Of a stretch of DNA of 64,000 nucleotides, positions 1-7,416 are shown piece by piece. The position numbers were made by a program, and so were the translations under genes. Origin of the DNA: Caldilineaceae bacterium (lineage in GTDB: Bacteria > Chloroflexota > Anaerolineae > Caldilineales > Caldilineaceae); contig JAJEBF010000014.1 of assembly GCA_022824025.1 (NCBI GenBank), positions 310,001 to 374,000 on the forward strand. The letters run 5' to 3'. A model generated the notes under the pieces. The model saw nothing but the letters and a program-made list of their open reading frames with translations, was not told the DNA's origin and ran no database searches. Position 1 is the first letter of the stretch; every line of letters starts with the position of its first letter.

Positions 1-274
1 CAAGCGTCAAGACAACCCACATCAGGCGCACCAGAATCGGATCGATCCCAAAATAGTCGCCCAAGCCGGCGCAAATCCCGCCTATCATCTTGTCTTCCGG
101 ATGACGGAAGAGGAATGACGTCCGCCTTCCTTCCGCGCGCGTTGTCTGCTCCTCCTCAACAGTCTCTACCGGAACTGTCGATTCTCCCACGGCCCCTTGG
201 ACCCCCGAGACCGAACTCTCTTCCACATCCGGGCCCCCTGTCTGCGCACTCTGGCTTGGCCTGGTTTCGTTCAT
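1..274 (-). CDS. PspC-domain protein, partial (3' end beyond the window)
   Basis: Reading the minus strand from the ATG at 272-274 gives 91 codons that run off the left edge. The first ~50 residues are hydrophilic, acidic and Ser/Thr/Gly-rich. From about residue 51 the sequence becomes a PspC domain: FLFRHPEDKMIGGICAGLGD, then YFGIDPILVRLMWVVLTL, the classic basic segment, Gly-rich turn and first membrane helix. A good Shine-Dalgarno (AAGGAG, spacing about 6) precedes the ATG. PspC proteins are membrane proteins linked to phage-shock or envelope-stress responses in several phyla, but many PspC-domain proteins are uncharacterised. The long disordered N-terminal extension is unusual compared with E. 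coli PspC. Truncation is caused by the window edge only. Confidence 0.85.
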   Translation of the reverse strand, partial: MNETRPSQSAQTGGPDVEESSVSGVQGAVGESTVPVETVEEEQTTRAEGRRTSFLFRHPEDKMIGGICAGLGDYFGIDPILVRLMWVVLTL

Positions 275-484
275 TGCTGGCTCCTTGCGTACTGGCTGGC
301 GGCAGACCCTCTGTCGTCGCGCCGCGATACACTCTCAAGAAAGCACTACGCAGGCCTCCCCGCAAAGTTTCCGCCCATCGCGTTTGGCAGATCACAAGCC
401 CCAACCGAAAGCGATGTTCCTATATCGGGTGGCCAAAGGGCCTGTCTGAATCCCCGCCTCTCAATCGCAAGCTGCACTCGGCGC

Positions 485-1546
485 TTAACCCCCCACACGA
501 ACCTCTCCGCCCTCCCGCTCACTGCGGTAGATCCCGTCCAGAATCTGCAGTACCTGCAAAGACTCCTCCGCCGGCACGGGCGACGGCGCGCCCTCCGTGA
601 TCGCCTTGGCAAACGCAACACATTCCAACGCGTGCGGCTCCATCTTATCCTGTGTCAGTTGCAGGAATCGATTGGAAAACTGCCTGGTCTCGTAGTTCGT
701 TTCGAGGATCTTCGTGGACGGCCAGTGGCAACCGCCTTCGGTGCCGTATAGCCAGATCTGCGTGTCCTCCCCTGGCGTATCATGATGCAGCAGCCAGCTG
801 GTTTCCAAAACGAGAGTCGCCCCATCTTCGAAGCGCACAAACGCCGCCGCGAAATCCTCAACATCCATATCCTGTGGAATCGGATCCAATCGCCACTGGC
901 TGAACGCTCCCTCTCGCAACGCCAGCGGAGCCTTGGCCACCCCGGACACCGCCACCGGCTGCGGGTTGTCCATCAGCCAAAGCGTCAAATCCAGAATGTG
1001 CACGCCCACGTCAATAGTCGGGCCCCCGCCGCTGTGCTTCTTGTAAATGAAGCCGGGCCTCGCCGGCAGCCAGCCCCGGCGCAACATCCAACTGCGCGCG
1101 TGGTAGACGTCCCCCAGCGCACCCGCAGCTACTTCGGCCTTCAGCGCCTGGGAATCTCCCCTGAATCGAAAATGCTGCGCCGTCATCAGCAGCTTGCCCG
1201 ACCGATCACGCGCCGCGATCATCGCCTCAATCTCCTCCGGCGTCGGCGCCAGCGGCTTCTCGCACAACACATGCTTGCCCGCGTCCAGGGCCGCGATCGA
1301 AATCGGCGCATGGTACCGGTTGGGCGTGCAAACATCGATTATGTCTATGTCCGGATCGCGAAACAGCTCCGCCGGATCGGTCGCCAACTTCGTCACGCCA
1401 TAGACCGCGCCCCAGTTCTCCAGCGCCTCCGCCGAAATATCGCTGCCTGCCACCACCTCCGCATGCTCCGATGCCGCCCAGCCCGGCATATGCGTCTTGG
1501 CGATGCCGCCCACCCCAACTACCCCAACCTTCAAGATTTTCGACAC
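485..1546 (-). CDS. Gfo/Idh/MocA family NAD(P)-dependent oxidoreductase
   Basis: A 353-residue protein, the usual length for the family. The N-terminal Rossmann fold starts with VGVVGVGGIAKTHMPGW, and the diagnostic motif HVLCEKPLA lies near residue 93, containing the Glu-Lys-Pro that contacts cofactor and substrate. The C-terminal half is the mixed alpha/beta substrate domain, with GGGPTIDVGVHILDL carrying the conserved Asp/His that face the sugar or polyol. Such enzymes oxidise or reduce sugars, inositols or related cyclic polyols; the substrate cannot be told from sequence. The start is a GTG at 1544-1546 preceded by GAAAGGAAG. It stands alone on the minus strand, with a long non-coding gap upstream. 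Confidence 0.9.
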   Translation of the reverse strand: MSKILKVGVVGVGGIAKTHMPGWAASEHAEVVAGSDISAEALENWGAVYGVTKLATDPAELFRDPDIDIIDVCTPNRYHAPISIAALDAGKHVLCEKPLAPTPEEIEAMIAARDRSGKLLMTAQHFRFRGDSQALKAEVAAGALGDVYHARSWMLRRGWLPARPGFIYKKHSGGGPTIDVGVHILDLTLWLMDNPQPVAVSGVAKAPLALREGAFSQWRLDPIPQDMDVEDFAAAFVRFEDGATLVLETSWLLHHDTPGEDTQIWLYGTEGGCHWPSTKILETNYETRQFSNRFLQLTQDKMEPHALECVAFAKAITEGAPSPVPAEESLQVLQILDGIYRSEREGGEVRVGG

Positions 1547-2336
1547 GTCGACTTCCTTTCGGTCTTCAGTTTTCGTCCCAATTCCATAAATGCCCGGCCA
1601 CTGTCAAATCATAGCTCCCGCCATGCCAGCCTCCATAGGCGCCGATCCGCCAGCCCTGCAAAAATCTCTTTTGCCGCCAGTGCGCTGCCATCCCCAATGG
1701 TCGTCCAGCCAACCAGACACATGCCCACTCAACCACATCCCTCAAAAAGTGGAGCCCCGCCCCAATCACAAACTTCAGCGCCCCCGTCCCAAGGCCCTCT
1801 CACCACTGACCACTGCAGTCCCCCCCATAAATTACAGCCCTCCCGACCGGGGAATGTCCGCCACCCCAACATGAATCACAGCCTGAATCCAATCATCTGG
1901 TTTCGAACAATAATCCTCCCGAAATCATAGCACGAATGACATGCCCCCTCAATCACGAATCTGCGCCAAGGTCCAGGCTTGACCTGGACCAGAAAGAGAA
2001 GCAATTTGCAGAATCCAGTCAAACTTCCCTTGGGCAGCATGAAACAGGTCTCCATGTCACCCTGCCCCCCCGGTTGCCCGCCCGCCCCGCGGTGCGGGCC
2101 CGCTTCGCGTGCCCCCCAGAAAGGGCGGTCCTGGTGGGCGCCCTCCGGGTTGATCCCCCGCCGCCCCCTCCTCCCGTGCCAAAGGCACAGCCCCCACTGA
2201 CCACTGACAGCGGCAGTTCCCTGCCGTTCCCCCGCAGTTCCCCACATTGCAAAGTTGCCCAACTGATGCTATCAATAGAGCAATCCCATCCAACCACTTT
2301 CTCACACAATCAGAGCGCCCATCAGGAGGGCTTCCT
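1547..2336. other. 790-bp intergenic region with repeat copies and a promoter
   Basis: No frame here shows family-like coding signal; the short ORFs are proline/arginine-rich products of C-rich sequence. Two copies of a dispersed intergenic repeat lie at about 1801-1820 and 2195-2219 (core ACTGACCACTG). A GC-rich stretch around 2120-2150 resembles part of a second dispersed repeat (gtgggcgccct). The right end holds the promoter and Shine-Dalgarno of the downstream ThDP-enzyme gene. Confidence 0.6.
2247..2275 (+). promoter_or_regulatory. Candidate sigma-70 promoter for the ThDP-enzyme gene
   Basis: TTGCAA at 2247-2252 and TATCAA at 2270-2275 are separated by 17 bp, and a TG lies one base before the -10 (extended -10). 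It is 61 bp upstream of the ATG at 2337. The hexamers are imperfect, so support is moderate. Confidence 0.45.
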
Positions 2337-4013
2337 ATGCCCAGCATGACCGGAGGCCGGTTTATCGCCGAAACAGTCCACGGCTACGGAATCACCCATG
2401 TTTTCTTCATGCCCTATATCGGGCCCAGGGCATTGATGGAGATGGAGAAATTGGGTATCAAGCGCGTACAGACCCACGGCGAAAAAGCCGCCGCCTACAT
2501 GGCCGACGCCTACGCCCGAATCCGACGCGGCCCAGGACTTTGTATGGCCCAATCCGTCGGCGCCGTCAATCTGGCGGCCGGGCTGCAGGATGCTTACCTC
2601 TCTTGTTCGCCGGTCGTTGCCCTGACAGGTAGGGAGCTCCTCATCAACCAACAGCGGCACGCATACCAGGAAGTCGACCACATCAATCCGTTTTCTGCCG
2701 TAACCAAGTACAGCGCATACGTCCCCGCGCCCGACCATCTGCCTGTCTACCTCCGCCAGGCCTTCCGCGCCGCCGCGACAGGGACCCCCGGCCCAACCCA
2801 TCTGGATTTCGAGGGCATCGCCGGTCAGGGCGTGGTGGAACAGGAAGCAGATCTGGAAGTCATCGTTGAAGACGACTTCGCTCAACTGCCCCCTTTCCGG
2901 CCCCGGGCCGAGCTGCCCAAAATTGACCAGGCCCTCCGGCTCCTGGCTGCGGCGGAGCGGCCTGTCATCGTCGCCGGCGGCGGCGTCGCGGCCTCCGACG
3001 CACGCAACGAACTGATCGAGCTGGCGGAAAAATTGGCCATCCCTGTCGCAACTTCTCTCAACGCAAAGGCGATGTTCCCCGCCGAGCACATGCTTGCCGT
3101 CGGCGTCCCCGGCTCCTACTCCCGCTCCTCCGCAAACATGACTCTCTGCGAAGCCGACCTCGTCTTCTTTATTGGCAGCCACACCGGCGGCCAGGTGACC
3201 AACTCTTACCAGATTCCTCCCCAGGGCACGCCAATCATCCAGCTTGACATAAACCCGGAAGAGATCGGCCGCAACTACCCTGTTCAGGTTGGCCTGCAGG
3301 GAGATGTCAAGAGCAGCCTCCGCCCCATGATCGACCGCGCAGCCCCAGGCGACCCAAACCGCCCTTGGATCGACCGTGTCCAGCAACTGGCCGGAGAGTG
3401 GCGCGATGATGTCGCGAAGTTTGTGGACTCCGACACGCGCCCCATGCGCCCCGAACGCCTCTGCCGCGAGCTGACCAACTACCTTCCGTCCGATTCAATC
3501 CTCGTCTCAGACACCGGCCACGCCGGAATCTGGACCGGTACCATGATCGACCTGAAACACGCCGATCAAAGCTACATTCGCTGTTCAGGCTCGCTCGGCT
3601 GGGGCCTCCCGGCAGCCATGGGCGCCAAGTGCGCCCAGCCCGATCGCCCCGTCCTCTGCTTCACCGGCGATGGCGGCATCTGGTACCATATTGCCGAGCT
3701 CGAAACCGCCGTCCGCTGCGGCATCAACACCGTTACCGTGGTTAACAACAACCATTCCCTCAACCAGGAACAGCAGGGGGTCGAGCAGACCTACGGTGGA
3801 CGGACAACCGGCTCCGACGAGCTCTGGCTTTTCGACGATGCCGACTTTGCAGCAATCGCCGAGTCGTTCGGCGCTCTCGGCATCACCGTTCACGCGCCGG
3901 ACGAACTCGCAGGCGCTCTCGACCGCGCCTTCTCCTCGGGCCGGCCTGCCGTCGTCGACGTCAAAACGAACGTCGAAGGAATCGCCCCAAGGGCCTGGAT
4001 GCCGCCCCAGTAG
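2337..4013 (+). CDS. Thiamine-diphosphate-dependent enzyme, acetolactate synthase large-subunit type
   Basis: The 558-residue product has the three-domain ThDP architecture (Pyr domain, central dehydrogenase-like domain, PP domain). The activating glutamate is Glu49 in THGEKAAAYMADAYAR. The central domain contains ERPVIVAGGGVAAS. The ThDP/Mg motif begins with GDGGIWY near residue 444 and closes with VVNNN about 25 residues later. Such proteins are usually annotated as IlvB-like, but the family also includes decarboxylases, oxalyl-CoA decarboxylase and sulfoacetaldehyde acetyltransferase. No ilvN small-subunit gene is adjacent, so a role in branched-chain amino acid synthesis is not supported by context. 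The ATG at 2337 is preceded by AGGAGGG at 2324-2330 with a 6-nt spacing; the in-frame extension upstream to 2247 lacks any family similarity and was dropped. Confidence 0.9.
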   Translation: MPSMTGGRFIAETVHGYGITHVFFMPYIGPRALMEMEKLGIKRVQTHGEKAAAYMADAYARIRRGPGLCMAQSVGAVNLAAGLQDAYLSCSPVVALTGRELLINQQRHAYQEVDHINPFSAVTKYSAYVPAPDHLPVYLRQAFRAAATGTPGPTHLDFEGIAGQGVVEQEADLEVIVEDDFAQLPPFRPRAELPKIDQALRLLAAAERPVIVAGGGVAASDARNELIELAEKLAIPVATSLNAKAMFPAEHMLAVGVPGSYSRSSANMTLCEADLVFFIGSHTGGQVTNSYQIPPQGTPIIQLDINPEEIGRNYPVQVGLQGDVKSSLRPMIDRAAPGDPNRPWIDRVQQLAGEWRDDVAKFVDSDTRPMRPERLCRELTNYLPSDSILVSDTGHAGIWTGTMIDLKHADQSYIRCSGSLGWGLPAAMGAKCAQPDRPVLCFTGDGGIWYHIAELETAVRCGINTVTVVNNNHSLNQEQQGVEQTYGGRTTGSDELWLFDDADFAAIAESFGALGITVHAPDELAGALDRAFSSGRPAVVDVKTNVEGIAPRAWMPPQ

Positions 4014-4066
4014 GACCCATCTCACCTCCCTCTCCACCGGCCCCCACCGACACCCGGCCACCCCCT

Positions 4067-4092
4067 GTAGGGGCGCCCCTTGTGGGCGCCCT
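4067..4092. repeat. GC-rich palindromic dispersed repeat, copy 1
   Basis: The sequence TGTAGGGGCGCCCC followed by TTGTGGGCGCCCT can form a strong hairpin through its GGGCGCCC arms. A related copy lies at 40248-40275 and a weaker partial match at about 2130-2150. Confidence 0.5.
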
Positions 4093-4189
4093 GGCTCCTT
4101 CGCACAGTCTCTTTCCTCCAATCAGATCCGCCAACACGTCTCTCGCGCCTTTCCCCCGCCGTTCCTCCTGCCGCTCGCCAGTAAATCAA

Positions 4190-4275
4190 ATCCCATCCCC
4201 CGAATCCCCTCAATCCCCTAAAATCCCCGTCCAGACAACAAGCCATCCCCCCAGATCCCCGTCCGGACCACCGCG
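4190..4275 (-). repeat. G-rich dispersed repeat units (inverted copy of the 38982-39062 repeat)
   Basis: On the minus strand this stretch reads as successive units GTCCGGACGGGGATCTGGGG and TTGTCTGGACGGGGATTTTA, closely matching TTGTCTGAACGGGGATTTGG on the plus strand near 39022-39060. Confidence 0.5.
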
Positions 4276-4294
4276 CCCCAAAACCCGTCCCGGT

Positions 4295-4324
4295 TTGCTC
4301 TCACAACCTCCGTTCTGCTACAAT
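4295..4324 (+). promoter_or_regulatory. Candidate sigma-70 promoter upstream of the 96-aa gene
   Basis: TTGCTC at 4295-4300 and TACAAT at 4319-4324 are 18 bp apart, with TGC immediately before the -10 (extended -10). It lies 155 bp before the ATG at 4479, so a sizeable 5' leader is implied. Confidence 0.45.
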
Positions 4325-4478
4325 GATCGGAGCTTGCAGCCCAAACGGGCGTTCCGTCAATTCGTTGAACAGACACTGTCCACCCGACGGCCGCCACATC
4401 TTTCCAGAAGTGCCGCCCAGTGCGTGCGCAAGCTGAACTGCCTGGACTGATTCGACCTCAAGACGCGGAAGGCCTTGC

Positions 4479-4769
4479 ATGAAAGCGATGCTCTATCTCG
4501 ACCCAATGTCCGAACCCGTTGCCGTGCTGGATGACGTCAAAATTGTGGAATTCGGCAGCGACAATCACCCCGAGAGCGACAGGGTCAGAATCTACTACCA
4601 TACCGCCAACCTCAATGCGACAGAGGTGATGGTCGAACTTCACCGTGATCTCAAAATGACGGTGAAGTTGGAAGACGGCCGTTCTGCCCCCGCACTGATT
4701 ACGCACGCCAGCCTCGACGCGAAGGGGAAATTCGTAGGCGTCCTGAGGGTGCTCGGACCACTCGCCTGA
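4479..4769 (+). CDS. Hypothetical 96-residue protein
   Basis: I do not recognise this family. The product is soluble, has no signal peptide or membrane segment, and alternates short hydrophobic and charged stretches in a way that suggests an all-beta domain (for example VAVLDDVKIVEFGS and EVMVELHRDLKMTVKLEDGR). Coding is supported by an ATG preceded by GGAAGG with a 7-nt spacing, an upstream extended -10 promoter and a composition unlike the C-rich noncoding flanks. It lies about 115 bp upstream of the UvrD-like helicase on the same strand and could be co-transcribed with it, but no functional link can be read from the sequence. Confidence 0.6.
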   Translation: MKAMLYLDPMSEPVAVLDDVKIVEFGSDNHPESDRVRIYYHTANLNATEVMVELHRDLKMTVKLEDGRSAPALITHASLDAKGKFVGVLRVLGPLA

Positions 4770-4885
4770 GCCCCGCGTGCGCCTCCAATCCACGCCAGCT
4801 CCCCCCGTAGCCATCTGCCGCTGCATGGCCTACGCCCTGACCCGGCCGCCCCACGTGAACCTGCCTGGCATCCCGCAACACTTCC

Positions 4886-7267
4886 ATGGCCGCTGAACAG
4901 AAACTGCGCCCGGCGCAAGAGGAAATCCTCAAGTATCGCGGAGGCCGCCTCGGCATCAGCGCCGTACCCGGCAGCGGCAAAACCTTTACCCTGAGCCGTC
5001 TTGCCGCACACCTGGTCCAAAAGCTGGCAGCATCCGGACCTGTCGACGACCGCGAAGTACTGGTCGTTACCCTCACCAACGCCGCAGCGGAGAACTTTCG
5101 CTACAGCATCGGCCAGTTCATTCAGAGCCGCCGCCTGCTGCCCAGTGGGTTCCGCGTCCGCACCCTCCATAGCCTGGCCCATGACATCGTGCGCGAACGG
5201 CCCGGGCTCGTCGGCCTCAGCGAAGATTTCGGCATCGTCGACGATCGTACAAGCCAGGACATTAAGCGTCAAGCCGTCGACAACTACTTTCAGTCAAACC
5301 CCGACTTTCTGGGCGCCTTTATCAAGCACGAATTCCTCAGCCAGCCCGGCCGCCTCACCCGCCGCCTGCCCGACACCGGGCAAGAGATCGCGGACGCAGC
5401 CATCCGGCGCGTCAAAGAGCTCCGCGCTGACCCAATAGCGCTTGAAAAGACGCTCGCGCATCAGGCGGGCGCCTGGCCTTTGCTTTCCTTTGCCCTGCAA
5501 ATCCATATGGATTACCAGCGCGGGCTGAGTGTGCGCGGCGGCGTCGACTTCGACGACCTCATCCTCCTCGCCCTCCAGGCGCTCGAAACTGACGAGAACC
5601 TCCTCGCGCGCCTGCAGATCCGCTGGCCCTACGTGCTTGAAGACGAGGCCCAGGACAGTAGCGCCCTCCAGGAACAGATGCTGACCCTCCTCTCTGCCGC
5701 CCATGGAAACTGGGTTCGTGTAGGTGATCCAAACCAGGCCATCCACACGACCTTCACCAGCGCCGATCCCAAATTCCTGCGCGACTTCGTCGGTAGCGAA
5801 GATGTCCATGATCTTCCGCTTCCCAACTCCGGACGCTGCTCCCTCCCCATCATGGAACTGGCCAACCTGTTTATCAAATGGAGCCGCAATTCACATCCTG
5901 TCTTGCCACAGGAAGAGGCCCTTTCCCCTCCTCTCATCGAGCCCACTGAGCCTGGTGACCCGCAGCCCAACCCCGCGCCGGGAGAACCGGCTGTGTACTT
6001 CTACGACAGGCCGCTTACGCCAGTCCAGGAGATCAACACGCTCGTAAAAAGCCTGGACCGCTGGCTTGCCAAGCATCCCCAACAGACTGTGGCCGTGCTC
6101 GTACCCGATAACCGGCGCGGCGCCGACTTCGGTCGAGCCCTCGAAAAGGCCTCCTTGCCATTCGACGACACGCTCCTCCAGTCAACCAGCGCGACCCGCG
6201 CCGCCGTGGACACATTGCTTAATTCAATGCGTTTCATCGGCCAGCCTTCCAACCCATCCCATCTCCGTTCCTTCTGGTCAGGTGTATGGTGGCCCCGCCT
6301 CGGGCGCAGACGGCTGCTCGAGATTGCGGCAAAAGGACCCGCCCCCGAGGGCCCTCCACCTTCCGGATCAGAAGACCTTGACCCCTGCCTTCCTCGCTGG
6401 ACTGCCGCCTCCTCTGACCAGGACGACGACAATCAGGAAGCGCCGCTGCCGAAACCGGTTACGCTCTTCAGCAATGCTCTGGGCCGGCTGCGGCTGCCCG
6501 AACGCTTTGTCTATCCTGCCGCCGGTGATGACTGGCTCAACGAGATCAGCTGGATTCGCGACTACGAACAGTTCCCCGCAGTCGTCGACCGGTTCCGTCA
6601 AGACCTTCAACGCTGGTGCGGCGGCGCCGTCCTGCCGGTTGACGAGCTCATCCTTACACTGGGTCAGGATCTGTTCACCGACGCCTCCGACCTGGCCTTG
6701 GCGCACAGCGCAGCCATCGTCATGGCGCAAAGGGCCGCCGAGCGCCCCAATCTGCGACTGCCCGAGCTGACCAGGGAGCTGGAGGACATCGCGTCCCGGC
6801 GTCGACGACTTCTCGGCTTCAGCGAAGAGTACCGCGGCTTTGAACCCCCAGCTGGCAAAGTAACCGTCGCTACCATGCACACCGCCAAAGGCCTGGAATG
6901 GGACCGCGTCCACCTCGCGTCGGTCAGCGATTATAGTTTCCCCAGCGGCGGCGACGATAGCGACTACCGCGGTGAACGCTGGTTCGTCCGCGACCACCTC
7001 AACCTGACAGAGGAAGCGCAAGAACAGATAGAACACCTGCACATGGGGACCATGGATGAATACCTGCCCGGTTCGGCCTCCCGGTCCGCCCGCAAGGAAC
7101 TGGCAGCCGAGCGACTCCGCCTTCTCTATGTCGGCATCACCCGCGCCCGCCAGGAGCTGATTCTCACCTACAATACCGGTAGCCGCCACGAGACAACCCC
7201 CAATCAACCCGCGCTGGCCTTTACCGCCTTGGAAGAGGCCTGGAGACACTGTCATCGACAGCATTAG
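4886..7267 (+). CDS. UvrD/Rep-type superfamily 1 ATP-dependent DNA helicase
   Basis: The 793-residue protein carries the SF1A helicase motifs in order. The Q-motif LRPAQEEIL and Walker A GSGKT lie at residues 9-33, and motif II YVLEDEAQDSS at about 248-258 has DExQ-type chemistry. Next come motif III RVGDPNQAIHTTF near 275, motif V-like VATMHTAKGLEWDRV near 660 and motif VI LLYVGITRARQEL near 747. SF1A enzymes translocate 3'-5' on single-stranded DNA in repair and restart. The region between residues 370 and 640 is divergent and includes acidic, Gln-rich linkers, so this is not canonical UvrD or PcrA. No nuclease domain is evident. The ATG at 4886 starts just ahead of the Q-motif; no clear Shine-Dalgarno precedes it. 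Confidence 0.88.
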   Translation: MAAEQKLRPAQEEILKYRGGRLGISAVPGSGKTFTLSRLAAHLVQKLAASGPVDDREVLVVTLTNAAAENFRYSIGQFIQSRRLLPSGFRVRTLHSLAHDIVRERPGLVGLSEDFGIVDDRTSQDIKRQAVDNYFQSNPDFLGAFIKHEFLSQPGRLTRRLPDTGQEIADAAIRRVKELRADPIALEKTLAHQAGAWPLLSFALQIHMDYQRGLSVRGGVDFDDLILLALQALETDENLLARLQIRWPYVLEDEAQDSSALQEQMLTLLSAAHGNWVRVGDPNQAIHTTFTSADPKFLRDFVGSEDVHDLPLPNSGRCSLPIMELANLFIKWSRNSHPVLPQEEALSPPLIEPTEPGDPQPNPAPGEPAVYFYDRPLTPVQEINTLVKSLDRWLAKHPQQTVAVLVPDNRRGADFGRALEKASLPFDDTLLQSTSATRAAVDTLLNSMRFIGQPSNPSHLRSFWSGVWWPRLGRRRLLEIAAKGPAPEGPPPSGSEDLDPCLPRWTAASSDQDDDNQEAPLPKPVTLFSNALGRLRLPERFVYPAAGDDWLNEISWIRDYEQFPAVVDRFRQDLQRWCGGAVLPVDELILTLGQDLFTDASDLALAHSAAIVMAQRAAERPNLRLPELTRELEDIASRRRRLLGFSEEYRGFEPPAGKVTVATMHTAKGLEWDRVHLASVSDYSFPSGGDDSDYRGERWFVRDHLNLTEEAQEQIEHLHMGTMDEYLPGSASRSARKELAAERLRLLYVGITRARQELILTYNTGSRHETTPNQPALAFTALEEAWRHCHRQH

Positions 7268-7416
7268 AAGCGGCCTTCGGACCTCAGACTCCCTTACCAA
7301 ATCCAAATGATGCAAGCGGCCGAGCCAACCTTTCCTACATTGATCGACAGGGCCCGTGAGGTCGAAACCAGGTTTCCTGTTCCTGCAGCGCCACGCCCAG
7401 CAGTCTGGATGCCCGA

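Larger units (their letters stand above)
4014..4478. other. 465-bp intergenic region with dispersed repeats
   Basis: C-rich on the plus strand and without credible coding signal. It holds a near-palindromic element TGTAGGGGCGCCCC...GTGGGCGCCCT at 4067-4092, and at about 4190-4275 several C-rich units that are reverse complements of the G-rich repeats at 38982-39062 (core TTGTCTGGACGGGGAT). The 3' part carries the promoter for the small gene at 4479. Confidence 0.6.

Noticed and set aside
782..1930. 382-codon frame antisense to the Gfo/Idh/MocA gene
   Set aside because: Arginine-rich shadow; the minus-strand gene has full family motifs.
2220..2336. TPP riboswitch ahead of the ThDP-enzyme gene
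   Set aside because: No conserved CTGAGA/ACCTGA-type core in the leader.
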